DNA from: Amphiura filiformis
Lineage: Eukaryota; Echinodermata; Ophiuroidea; Amphilepidida; Amphiuridae
DNA: 64,000 bases
NCBI RefSeq assembly: GCF_039555335.1
Contig: NC_092642.1
Location: 20,092,382-20,156,381, forward strand
Reading direction: 5' to 3'
Numbering within the stretch: position 1 is the stretch's first letter; each line of letters opens with the position of its first letter. The translations under genes were made by a program, and so were the position numbers. Below the pieces are notes generated by a model, which saw nothing but the letters and a program-made list of their open reading frames with translations, ran no database searches and was not told where the DNA came from. Positions 52,671 through 64,000 of this stretch are shown here, in pieces.

Positions 52671-53536
52671 AATGTCATCTGATGTTCAAGCAAAATTTGG
52701 TGCAAAGTGGCCAATAGTAGATTTTCAGGGCCAATCAGGGCCTAAATGGAAAATCTCAATTAAATGATTTAAATTTCAAAAACAAAAACGTCTTTTCTGA
52801 TCATGCAATATAAAGAAGTTCCCCATTCTTTGGAATTCTGTAGTATCATCAAAATTTTTGAAAGGCAATTGGCATTACAGTTTTCAAATTGTGACCATGT
52901 AAAACTTGAGACTGTTAAATGATACCAGCCCACCCCCAATCTCAATTTGCTCTGGCTCACAAACAAAATGGAGTTGGATGCTCAGATTTTGAGGTTTTTC
53001 ATTTCTCATCAATGTCTACTCATGGAAAAAAGTTTTGAAGTCTAAAATGTTGGGCTAAAGTTAAACTTAAAACACCTTGTTGAGTTGACATGGAATGATT
53101 CTTTGGAAGTTTAAAAATAGTCCCACATTTAATTTGCTATTTAAAAAAAGGAAGGTCTACATTACATGATTTCACCCTGCTGATTTCACCTATGAACACA
53201 TTTACCTACATTATCAAGTGTTGGTGTGACTTTTTTATGTGGAAATCCTGTCTGGTTGATGTGGGCTGTTATAACACATACATGGTAATAGGATTGTGAA
53301 CCACTGTGGTTAACAACTGATGCAACACAAATCTACTGAGAATAATACAAAAAATCAATGATTAGCAAGCAACAGGTTGTGATTGGAATCATTGTTTGAC
53401 ACTGAGAACAATCAGTGCATGCAACTCTTCATGTAGTACTGGTTTTCATCATCTTCCTTGATCTGAACTACTGTGTTTCTAATACATGTGGAGCTGTATT
53501 TAACTGAATGCAAATTTGTTGTTTGTTGCCTTGATC

Positions 53537-53591
53537 ATGGCTCGACAGATTAGCCCTGAACAACAAGAAATGGTGAAGTATGCTGGAATGG
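53537..53591 (+). CDS. Candidate alternative first exon of the REEP gene
   Basis: An ATG opens an 18-codon frame, MARQISPEQQEMVKYAGM, followed by G|GTATGA. It therefore ends in phase 1, exactly like exon 1, and would splice in frame onto the exon at 53887, only 295 bp away. The product would replace the KTGIKR-type N-terminus with a short Gln/Glu-rich one. No acceptor is needed if it is a first exon. Supported by phase, donor and position only; no homologue was recognised. Confidence 0.45.
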
Positions 53592-53886
53592 GTATGACTA
53601 TATACAGGAAGACCGTATGAAATTAATTTTTGGTTCTATACCCTGTCCCTGCCCATATTGTTTTCTGGAGAAAAATGTAGGCCATTCATGAAAATCCTGT
53701 GGACATGGAACCAAAGAATCAATTATATGTGGTCTACGTCTGATAAATTATGAACATTTTAATGCACTATACTATAGTCTTAAAGCCTGAATACGTTGTA
53801 TACAGATAATTATTTTAACCATTTTAAATTATATTATGGGTCTGTATTTAATTAAATTAACCTGCTATTATTTTTTGTCATTTCAG

Positions 53887-53980
53887 CATTACTTGTAGTG
53901 GTTGCCCTGTGGTTGGTAGTGGGTTATGCTGCAGCATTCATCAGCAGTTTTCTGGGATTCTTATACCCAGCATACGCCAG
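53887..53980 (+). CDS. REEP5: REEP5/6-type protein, exon 2 (membrane hairpin)
   Basis: After acceptor TTTCAG the exon encodes ALLVVVALWLVVGYAAAF, then ISSFLGFLYPAYA, ending in phase 2 at donor GTAAAT. This is the hydrophobic hairpin and the LIGFxYPAY signature of the TB2/DP1/HVA22 (REEP) family. The split last codon AG| would make Ser or Arg; relatives have Ser. The following exons, expected to start with an IKAIES-like sequence, were not recognised up to 64000, so the gene is partial here. Confidence 0.9.
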
Positions 53981-56900
53981 GTAAATATAGTCATGACACG
54001 GTCTAATTTGTTGTGGTAAGGGGAAATGGGAGGTGGGGTAGAGAGTTTCTGTTGTGATTGGCTGTGGGGTACATGTATGTATGTACCTGCAGAGCATTCA
54101 TTCTTCACAAATCAATGAACAGTCTTTTAGGATTCATCTAGCCAGTATACATTGTAGGGCAGGCAAATTCATACACTTACAGGTGCCAATTTGTGAAAGG
54201 AAATGGGTCACTGGAATGGGGGAATTGGGGAGTTTGCCTTGTGATGTTCCTGCAGGGCAGTCATTCATCACTGATCATCAACGGTTATTCATTCAGCATA
54301 AGAAGCCAGGTAAATTATGCTAGTAATTTCATAGGGAAAGTGGTAGATGGAATGAGAAGGAATAGGGGAGTTTGCTTTTGATGATTGGTACAATGTACTG
54401 GTAGTGGGGGTACTATATGGCATACCCGAAGCACATTCATCAAAATTTTCAGCACGGTATTCAACCTAAGCACAGACTGATAATTAGTCTTCAGAATGGG
54501 GGAGGTGTGTTATTATTTCCATTGTTAAAAAATTCAAAATGGGACATTTATATCCGAAGGCAAATTTATGTTGGAAATCAGGATAGCAGAAATACCGGGT
54601 AATATGAAATCTAGCCATAAATTCTACATGGTAACTTTCCCTTTTCTGCTGCTTGTCAACCATCTATTCATTACTGGTTTATGAGGATGCTTATCTAAAC
54701 CATAAACATAACCCTTCATCTTGCCTCACCTACCCAAATTGTTAATAAAGCTTGTGAAGGTGCTGGATCAAATGAGAGTTCATTGGGGAATCTGATGATG
54801 GACACTCACAAAATGAAGAACACTCATGATTACTGAAATACTGGTACAGACAATTCAAAGTAGAAGCTGTTTCAGAATGAACGAGTGAGAACCCTTTCAT
54901 GAATAGAGGCAAAGTAATTTGCTTTTATGAATATTGTCTTCCTTCACTGCATCCATGCAAGTGTTAACAACATTTACTGTAAAGCATGAAATTTTTGCGG
55001 TATTCAAATTTCATGTACCAGTACTTGGAGAGAACCCATGTCTCTGCTGCATGACATGTTCGCGAGTGTATACATGTACATTTCCCTAGAGGCCTATAGG
55101 AAAAAAAAATATTGTGTTCATTGAAATTTTGCAAATCAACTGCACTTGCGAAATTTGCGAAATTTTAATGCACGCAAACATTTCATGACTTTACAGTATG
55201 CAATTGACATTAAACATTGACATTTACTTTTAAAGGGTCTTACAGAGATCTGCTGATAAACCAATTTTCTAGAGTCACTCAAAAATGGTTGCTCAAGAAA
55301 TCTGAGAAATTTCCTTACTAAACCATATTGTTTTCACAAATATTGACAAAACATGAAAATTGTCAAGTTATGTGGATTTGAGATCATACCCCTATTGCCG
55401 AGATGCAAACCCTCCCTATTTTAAGGGAGGTTCCCTATTTTTGTAAACATTTGTGTGCATTTTGACACCCAAATTTGACAACCTCCCTATTTCTGACAAG
55501 TTATGTGCCATTGAAGTTGCATGTACTTTTGAAAACCTCCCTAGTTTATTGTTTGAATCCTCCCTATTTTCTGGATGTTAATGTTGGCATCGCTGCTATT
55601 GGATTTGCATGTGTAATTCCTTGTGCCTGGGCATAAAAAGAATTCAGATTTTGTCTCTTTTGACATAACAACACAATGTCTAACTTTTTGGAGTAGTTAC
55701 TACATTTAGTAAAAAAATGACAAAAACTGTGATGTCGGATTATTATAAATATAATTTGGGTTTGGCAGATCTCTGAATGTGCCTTTTAAAATTTAGCAAT
55801 ACAATGTAGTGCTGTCGGCAGACCCAAACCAAGACCTGTTATTTCAACTTCATGCATGGCCTACTGACTAATATTGCAAAAATTGTCTTTGTTACAAATT
55901 GAAACTGGATATATATAACATTTTGTTATGTATGAAATGGTCCTCATGTATCATTGGTATGACTATTGTGTTTTGTCATGAATGTGGGTTGACAGTGCAA
56001 TGTTGTGCATTGTATGTCACACAGCCTTGGTAAAAATTATTTTTGGATGTCACATGCTGGAATCTAGACATCCCGTGTATTGGTTTGTACTTGTAGCGCT
56101 AAATTATAGACTGCTTTTTACATGTATCTACAGAATGAGCTTGCAATTTACATTAAATTAATACAAAATAGAGCTCAAATCTTATCACAGACCAGCACAA
56201 GTTTTGAGTATCGACTACCGGTACTGTGTATAAAGAGTGGATAAAAAAATGATCATTCATGTATGATAATTTTCACAAGGAGTTACTGCACGAATGCTCG
56301 TGCAACTATATAAAATAACTAAATTGGTCACCACACAACATGGTGCAGACTAATCTGTGTTGTCAAGTAATCAACAACCACTGGTTCCTGTGACATACGT
56401 GTCCAGGAAATTTCCTTAACACCAGGACCTTCATAAATATTGGATCATGCTACAATTTGTAACTTCTGTTTAGCACTCTTTATGGGCTTTATACTTATGC
56501 AATACTTTCTAAGGCCAATAGCATGTGACGGTTGTGACCATATTAGGGATTACTGGCCTACATGCCGGGCCTACATGTATCTTCTTTTCACATGTACATT
56601 TGTAAGGGCGAGAAAAACAAATATCAGAACTTTGAGGTGTATCACTTGTATTATTTTTAGGCACTAAAATAAGACAAGGTCTGGAATTGGATTGGTCAGT
56701 CAATGAGAACCAAACAACACATTTTGCCATTTTTGTACTAAAAGCTCTATACATGGATGTTTGTTTTAAAAATGAATATGTAGTGAGTGGTTAATTTAAA
56801 TACCTTATTTTACATGATAGTGTAATATGATACCCATTTTTTTGACTGCAACATTCAATTTATTGTTTTGTACATGTATGTATTATGAGGGTGCAGAAGA

Positions 56901-57197
56901 AATTTTCAAGATGTGCTATAGAAGGTAAAATAATATACCCGATTTCAACCTCACAGATGCTCAAGTCAAGTCCCTTTTTATGGGGGAAGTCCATTTAAAA
57001 TGTTGAAATGCAAGTCGAAATTTAAATTTTAAATGCCACAAAATCAATAACAATACTGAGCATGGGGAAAATCATGTATGGTAATTCAACATTTGACAGT
57101 TGTTCATGTGCATTGAAAAGGGGTGCATCTAGGGAGTACCATACTTGAAAAGTTCTGTAGGGTACGCTTATTAGGTGAGAGGTGCTAATTACCGTAC
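53981..57197 (+). other. REEP intron 2, first part
   Basis: No exon was recognised. A MITE-like element sits at 55398-55595. Between 54020 and 54400 there are related segments (GGGGAATTGGGGAGTTTGC and AATAGGGGAGTTTGC; CATTCATTCTTCACAAATCA and CATTCATCACTGATCATCA) indicating an old local duplication of about 120 bp. Confidence 0.5.
55398..55595. mobile_element. Degenerate hAT-like MITE with CTCCCTATTT repeats
   Basis: Ends CCGAGATGCAAACC and GTTGGCATCGCTG are imperfect inverted repeats, and CTATTG flanks both sides. CCTCCCTA(T/G)TT occurs five times inside. Confidence 0.6.
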
Positions 57198-57753
57198 TGA
57201 CGCGAGTATAGTCCCACCTTTGAGTGAAGTCCCACCCCAAATTTTCAAAAATTTCAGAAATTAAAATTTTTATTTTTTTTTTTAAGTTATTTATTTTTTC
57301 GGCTTTGAGTGTCCCAGGACCTAGATTCCAAATGCTAGGATCATTCATGGTTGACCTAAAAAAAAAAAAAAAAAAAATTCAAGATGTTTTGTATTTTTAA
57401 TAAATTTGTATTTTTCATGTCATACTCTATTAATGATATCAAAATGCATTCAAATTCAATGCATTTTGAAATCATTAATAGAGTATGACATGAATACAAA
57501 TGATCAATTTTCATATTAAAAATACAAAACATCTTGATTTTTTTTATTATTTTTTTTATTTAGGTCAACCATGAATGAACCTAGCATTTAGGTCTAGGTC
57601 CAGGGACACTACAAAACCGAAAAAATAAAATACTTAAAAAAAAAAAATATATATAAAAAAAAATATATTTTTATTTTTTGAAATTGAGTATAGTCCCACC
57701 CCCAATTTTGAAAATGTTCACCCAAAACGGGGTGGGACTATACTCCAGCGTCA
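57198..57753. mobile_element. Long palindromic foldback element, 556 bp
   Basis: TGACGCGAGTATAGTCCCAC and its inverse (ending 57753) form the outer ends. Next come the GACCTA..AAATGCTAGG arms, then CAAGATGTTTTGTATTTTTA arms, and a centre of ATGCATTC/GAATGCAT. The central part is shared with 48584-48748. Poly-A/T stretches separate the nested arms. No coding potential. Confidence 0.85.
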
Positions 57754-59150
57754 ATCTGATAAATGTTGAATCAAACTGCTGAGAAGCCTTGAACATTTAA
57801 AAGTTGTTCAGTGACTATTGTGGATAGCCAGCAGTGTATTTGAAGAATGAAATAATGTGTTGTTGCACTGATGTTCTTTGAATGTCATGTCTGACAGCAA
57901 GACAAGTGTTCAAAACATTGTAAGTGGCTGGCCCACAGGCCGTCTTATAATTGAGTTAATTCAAGAGGACCTGGATGGGAATATGAAGTGCACAGAGTCA
58001 CAGACCCACATGCAATGTCAAATTAATTGGTAATATGTTATTAACAGGACAAAAGATGGGTAGTCCATGTGTTTCACCTTTGTTGAGCTTCAAAATGTGC
58101 AACTGCTTATAAAGAAGACATGTATTGTACAGCTCAAATGGAGAAAGAAGGGAAGATACATGTGCATCCAGTATATGTTTTTACATGTAGACTAAATTAC
58201 CCACAAAAGGAGCAAAATTCTGTATAATTTTGTTAAAGCAATTATTTTTTACAAAACCAAAATTTCTTGCGGAGAAGCTTTCTGGATTTCCCACTTTGGC
58301 ATACTGTGTGTAACCTGTGTTTTAGGGATTATGATGAGAATTAGGATTTAGTTTGATGGTTATTGTTTAGGATTATGGTTAGCTACTAACTGTTAGGTTG
58401 TGGACCTGGCATGTGGACTGTTGAGGGTGTGCTATTTAATTATAGTTGTCCCCAAGTTTTCCAGACAGCGATTATGCTACCTATACTGTGTTGCAAAGTT
58501 CTATTGTCAAAATGTAGCTCCAGGAGCGTTATTTGTCCACAAAATCTCGGTTTTGCATACTGTGTTGATGGAGCTTGGACGTAAGGTAGTTGTGCCATAT
58601 TCACATATATGCATTAACATTGCCAGATGGTAACAGATGTGGCTATTTATTCATAGTACTGATCCAAATGTTAATATTTATGCCACAACTGACAAATGAA
58701 TTGGTTAAGATTCAGATTCAGATTCAGATTCAACTTTATTTAGCCACGGTGGGCCCACTTCAACCCTAGGTTGTTCTTCCTTGGGGCCGTGGATACAAAT
58801 TACAGTACTGACAAATATTTAACAAAACATGTTTACAAGAGATATGTTATACAAAATATCATAAGAATTGTTAAGAGATACAAAAGATCATATAAGCTTA
58901 TATTAGGTTACCTTGTAAAACTGTTTACAAGCAATACTTCATAAAAATATCAAATGAATTGTTAAGACAAAACATCATAAAACTTATAACATACAAGGGG
59001 AAAATGAAAGAATTTATAAACTTATAAACAAAAACTGAAAAGAATTAAAATGAAGCATCTTTCAGCATATTTTTGAAAGTAAATAAATTAGGTGAATCTG
59101 TGACCCTATCATCAAGACTATTCCATAAGATTGCACCTCTATATGATAAG

Positions 59151-59957
59151 CTACGTTTTTGAAATCAGTTTTAGGCTGTGGGATGAAAACATTATTTTTA
59201 CTTTGCGAAAATTGTATTTATTATTAGAAAATGAGGAAACAGTTGAAAGGTAAGGAGGTGCTAAGTTATTCAAAATTTTATAAATCCAAATTGAGGTATT
59301 ATACTGATGTCTGTGAGAAAGTGGCTTCCAATTGAGCTGATCTAGGACAATAGCACTGGAGGTATCCCATGGAGCTCCACAAATAATGCGAGCAGCTCTG
59401 TTTTGGATAATTTGTAATCTCTTTGCTATAGACATACCACAATTTCCCCAAACAACATTACAATATTCAAGGTGAGGAAGTACAATTGCATTATAAACCA
59501 TATTCAAAATATCTGTAGAAATAAAATTAGATTTACATTTCTTCAACATAAACATACCTTTGAGAGATTTCTTACGAACTTGATCAATTTGCTGTTTCCA
59601 TGTCAATGTGTCATCAATGATGACACCTAAATGTTTACATTCATTAACTTGTTTAATATTAGCACCATTTATAGTTACAGAAACATCGTGAATATCATCT
59701 TTAACAGATTGCAAACGCTGCCTGGATCCTATGAGCATGAATTCAGATTTATCAGTGTTAAGACTAAGTTTGTTGCTTTTCAGCCAATTACTTATTATGT
59801 TAAGATCCTCATTTATACAATTCATGATTTCCTTAGTTGAGTTAGAGGCATAATATATTACAGTATCATCAGCATACATATTAACCTTACAGTGTGTGAC
59901 ATAATTTGGCAAATCATTAATATAAATAAGAAAAGCAAGTGGGCCATCGATTGACAT
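59151..59957 (-). pseudogene. LINE reverse transcriptase, C-terminal half
   Basis: 268 codons. GPLAFLIYINDLPN and MYADDTVIYY (YADD, residues 28-31) are RT motifs, and KCKHLGVIIDDTLTWKQQI with HLEYCNVVWG are typical of the LINE thumb region. It is broken from the N-terminal half by frameshifts between 59958 and 60256. Confidence 0.9.
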
Positions 59958-60255
59958 GTTATTTCACACGTATCAGATAGAGTACCATTTACAGTAGTAC
60001 ATTGGGAACGTCCAGTAAGATAGCTTTTAAACCACTGAATACAATGTTTACCAATTCCATATAATTTAAGTTTATCTAAGAAAATTTCATGGTTTACTGT
60101 ATAAAAAGCCTTCTTTAGATCAAGTGAACAAAGGCCAATTAGATTTCCCTTATCTATTTCATTATACCAATCTTCAGTGATGTTAATTAAGGCAGAACTG
60201 GTGGAATGAGATGGACGGAAACCTGATTGATTAATGTTGATTAATTTGTTATCAT

Positions 60256-60987
60256 TTAAGTAATTATATAACTGATCAAAAACAGCCCTTTCAGCAATTT
60301 AGAAATAACAACAAGAATTGAAATTGGCCTATAGTTGCTAGGGTCACTAGGATCCCCAGCCTTAAAAACAGGAATTATTTTAGCTCTTTTCCAACAACTT
60401 GGGAATTTACATGTTGTGAACGAGTGATTAATTAGATGAGTGATTATTGGTGTAATGACAGGAGCAGCTAATTTAAGTAGTTTAGATGGTATGTTGTCCA
60501 AGCCAGTAGCTTTGTCATCAGATAGTTTTGTTAATTGATTGAATACATAATCATAATTCACATGAACTAAGTTAAATGTAGGTTTGTTAATATTACTAGT
60601 TTTCTTATAATCACAAAAATCATTTTCATCAATATTATCAGCAAGTGTTGAACCTATTTCTGAAAAGAATTTATTTAATTCATCAGCTTTGTCTTTAGAT
60701 TCAGTTACAGGACCATTTTGAGTATTAATGGAGGGAATTTTAGTATCTTTATTTTTAGATGGAACAACATGTCTAAGGTGTTCCCATGTCTTTTTAATGT
60801 TATTTTTATGTTTATTGAAACCTTGATTTAAGAATTCTTTCTTTTTACTCTTTATAATCTTATTAGTATTATTTCTAGCTTTCCTGTAATTTTCCCAACA
60901 AGAGTGATCATTACCTGATTTAATAGCTATAACCTTCAGCCTGTCTCGCTCGCGCATCATATCAAGAACCTCATTAGTCATCCTCAT
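60256..60987 (-). pseudogene. LINE reverse transcriptase, N-terminal half
   Basis: 243 codons. A lysine-rich linker (NNTNKIIKSKKKEFLNQGF) precedes DDKATGLDNIPSKLLK and KIIPVFKAGDPSDPSNYRPI, RT blocks 1 and 2. The frame ends in an altered sequence after the ISKLLK segment. Confidence 0.9.
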
Positions 60988-60990
60988 TAG

Positions 60991-63142
60991 TCATCCATAA
61001 GTTCTAGAGTATGCCTTCAAAATACATTATTACACAGATGTAATATTTCAAATCATTCTTATCCATAAATGTAATAAAATATAATTATAGCTGTAGACAG
61101 GCGGGAGGAAATAATTATCATTAGTTTCAATTTAGTCGGTTGTTAGGATTGAAATTAATTAAATAAAATACATTTTGATTGATTAAAAAAAATAATAGGT
61201 TCAAGCATGAGAATTTTCAGTTTTATAACTGAATTCATTTTGTTAGTCAAAATTTACTTAATTTAATGTCAGCCTGTTTTTAGTACTTTTTGCCTAATTT
61301 AATGAGCATTTTCAGTGGGTTTTTTTAGGAAAGTGCAGTCTCATGCCTGTAGGTTTGATAAAAGCTTGTATTGGAATTTTGGGGAAAAATATTGATGTAT
61401 GGTATAGGCAGCATTATTTAATACAAGATTGAGTAAATATTGTTTTTAAAATGCCCATTTTAATATGATGTGTCATGCATGAAATTTAAAGCCAGAAATC
61501 GGGAATGACCAGTATTGGACACATACATGTACATGTACAACCCAGTCACCTGTAAATTTCAGACACATTGCATAAGGGATTAAAATAAACCACACAATGA
61601 GAAATGATAGGTGTTCAAAGGTCAGACAATGTAATTTTGCAATATCAAACAACAAAAGATACTGTATAGTCTTTCTCAGTTCTTAATTTAGGACTTCAAG
61701 CATCCCTGCATTTCCATAATTTTGTAAAATGTTTATTGCAACGTATGCTCCATTGCTCCATATATTGCTGTAATGAAACAAAGACAAACCTAGGTTGTGG
61801 ATCGGTGAGATAAATGGCCACTATTAAACAAAAATATTTGTAAACTTTCCAACTTGTTAGGAAATTTTGATTGGAGGAAATGACAAAAGTGTAACCAAAA
61901 GTAAGTCCAGAATGTAAGTTTGTAACCACAAATTGCAGTAAATTGATTTATAATGTAGAGCTGCTTTCTTCAGAGATATTTGGTTACGATTTCAATCATT
62001 TAGCCAGGGATGCCAGAGAAACAACAGGCATTGTAGTAGCCAAAAGATTCTATTACCATAACCTTCAGATTCCAAACAAAGAGAAAGAAGCAATCCTAAA
62101 GGTTTTCATTTGTTCCTATTTCAATGGATAGTCCTTGATAACATTGTTCAGCAAAAAGGTTATTAGGCCTAGCTGGAGAAAATATAAAAGTTATCAGATC
62201 TATAAGGCTGATGAAAGTCGATTTTGAGCTTCCCGTCACCCTCCCTCGCTTCATTTTCTTACTCTTAACTTGAATTCATTATTGTGATCTGCAAACAATG
62301 ATGAATATTCGTGCATTTTTAGTGAAAAAATCAAAATCAAAACATATATTTTTCTACCGACCTTGCAGCTACTTTTTAGTCATGCTTTTAAATCTCACTT
62401 TGGCTAAACATCCATCTTCGAGTGAGGGAACACTGAGCAGTACTTGTGTTTGGTGCTTGGTCATAATGAAAGTCAGAAAAATAATGAAAAAGTTACCTCA
62501 CTTGTTTTCAGAAAGTATGTGACAGGAAACCCAAGATCAAAAAATATTTGATTAGCCTAAACTTGCAAATCTGTGTGAGCACTGCATTTCAAAATGTCTG
62601 GAACTTGCAGAGGGTCTCTTTCAAAATATATTCTGATGATCAGATAGAATTAACAATGCTATGTTTGATACATCATCCTACATTTACTTTTGGCTTATAT
62701 CTGCAACTTTAACTGAAAAGGATGTGCATTGAATGCATTATCATGACTAATATACAGTCATTTAAAAAAGATTACAGCAAAATATGAAGGAGATTTGATA
62801 GGAATAAATTGTATTTGATAGGTTTTATAGCTGTACCAGTAGCTATACCATTGTGTGTTATTGAACTTGATTGAATCAATGTAATGCAATAACATAAAGT
62901 ACACATCCCACCCCAGCTGTCAGAAAACTGCACTATATAATGTTACATTGTAAATGTATTAAATAATTTGCATGCTCAGTATTGTCAGTGTGCATTAAAC
63001 GGCGATGAGTGCCCGCAGTGCCGTAGCAAGATGTTACTTTGCACATCTTGTAACTACCGATTTCATCTCAAAATGGCTTTTAGGGATCACCTCGTTCTAA
63101 AGAGATCTGCAGCAATAAGACCTCATCTCCCAGAACACAGTT
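60991..63142 (+). other. REEP intron 2, distal part
   Basis: AT-rich with no recognised exon or repeat boundary. A plus-strand frame at 61943-62131 has no recognisable homology. Confidence 0.4.
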
Positions 63143-63470
63143 AGGGACGCACCATTAGATTCTCAGGGGGGGGCATGGGAGTTTGGGTCAGGATTTTTTT
63201 TTTACGCCAAAAGCGGCGGAATTTTTTTTCCGAGAGCACCAAAAAAAAATTTTTTTCGCCGCCTTTAGCGTTTTTTTTTTTTCAATTTTAATGTAAATTT
63301 TATACAAAGTTGGGTGGGGGAATTTTTTTTTTTTACTCATCAGTGAGGCAAAAAAATTTTTTTTCGTCTCACTGGTGGGCAAAGTTGTTTTTTTTTCGCC
63401 TCACCAGTGGGCTAAGTTTTTTTTTTCAATAAACTCCCATGCCCCCCCCCTGGAAATCTAATGGTGCGCC
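63143..63470. mobile_element. MITE with GACGCACCATTAGATT ends
   Basis: GACGCACCATTAGATT plus a G run and CATGGGAGTTT are matched inverted by AAACTCCCATG, a C run and AATCTAATGGTGCG. The interior is poly-T with (A/T)CTCA(C/T)(C/T)(A/G)GTG(A/G)GG repeats. The remaining 63471-64000 holds nothing recognised. Confidence 0.8.
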
Positions 63471-64000
63471 TTATATATTTTGAGCTGTAATCATTGAATG
63501 GAAGTTAACCAACTGTGTCCTGGCATTGAGAGTATTTCAGCCTATTGTGTACGTTGATTGTCATACCTGGCATCGAGGACTAGGTAATTTTTATTATGGA
63601 TGGATGAAAGTGTAACATTCAACCATCATGCTATTTTGAGAAATGTAGCTGGGGGATCTTTAAATTAACATATTTTCAAGGCATTTATTTTTCGGCAAAT
63701 GAAAATGTGGTAACAAATAACTTGTGCCTCTGAATCCAAATTTACAAACAAGTTTAGCATAAGTTTGACATTGTGACATAAATTTGCAACACCAAAATAG
63801 TACAGGGGAGGTTCTATGGTTATGGTGGTGCGGTGCACCAGCCTAGAATTCCAAAAAATGGTGTTATATTATATGCTAACTGTCATTTAACTTGGAAAAA
63901 TGTTTGCAAAAGCAATTGTTGTCATTGGTGTACCGATCAGGGAGGGGGAAACTGGCTGGAAATATTTGGACAGACTTGACCAAAATGTGCACAGTCATTT

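Larger units (their letters stand above)
58706..60990 (-). mobile_element. LINE (Jockey/CR1/L2-like), 5'-truncated, minus strand
   Basis: The 3' end is a TGAATC microsatellite (plus strand ATTCAG repeats at 58708-58732) next to AATAAAGTTGAATC, a type of tail found in L2/CR1-related LINEs. The RT lies upstream on the minus strand. The endonuclease region is missing beyond 60990. It lies antisense in the REEP gene. Confidence 0.85.

Noticed and set aside
54054-54602. Several 60-90 codon frames after REEP exon 2
   Set aside because: None shows REEP-like sequence or splice signals in the needed phase; they overlap a locally duplicated intron segment.
62298-62522. 74-codon plus-strand frame near the right end
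   Set aside because: No recognisable domain, no supporting splice sites and composition like the flanking intron.

Overview
This is an animal (metazoan) genomic window, AT-rich and crowded with small transposons. Both recognisable host genes are split into short exons with GT-AG introns. The abundance of foldback MITEs, a BEL/Pao retrotransposon and a tRNA-derived SINE suggest a non-vertebrate animal, perhaps a marine deuterostome such as an echinoderm or hemichordate. The species is not determined and that guess is weak.

Two host genes are arranged head to head. On the minus strand a complete ATP-dependent DEAD-box RNA helicase of the DDX49 family (yeast Dbp8-like, ribosome biogenesis) runs from 36049 down to 1313 in 12 exons. 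All exon phases match and together they give 459 codons plus a stop. Its first intron is about 24 kb (11796-35910). On the plus strand the 5' part of a REEP5/REEP6-type ER membrane-shaping protein begins at 43803. A second exon lies at 53887-53980, and there is a possible alternative first exon at 53537-53591. The remaining REEP exons were not found and are probably beyond 64000.

Nearly everything else is mobile or repetitive DNA. Introns 3' of the first DDX49 intron carry foldback MITEs, a tRNA-Val-like SINE with a perfect 14-bp target duplication, and two partial copies of DDX49 exons. DDX49 intron 1 holds two long blocks (12329-17119 and 20956-24087) that share the same hairpin start and end. 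They are built of tandem units that each carry a DR1-type direct repeat (GGGTCAAAGGTCA). The same intron holds a TTAA-flanked terminal-inverted-repeat element split by a 9.1-kb BEL/Pao retrotransposon (25533-34617). That retrotransposon has two LTRs and a CCCAG duplication but broken coding frames.

The 36-43 kb interval between the genes is a stack of TIR elements, including one 4.3-kb element with inverted repeats of over 300 bp. The REEP introns contain several hAT-type MITEs with 8-bp target duplications (one nested in another, one inserted in a LINE), two copies of a long palindromic foldback family, and two minus-strand LINE remnants (50460-52000 and 58706-60990).

No CRISPR array, rRNA, functional tRNA or prokaryotic operon was seen. 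The most notable signals are the DR1-dense blocks, the duplicated DDX49 exon 10 that stays open with mostly synonymous changes, and the phase-matched alternative REEP start exon.
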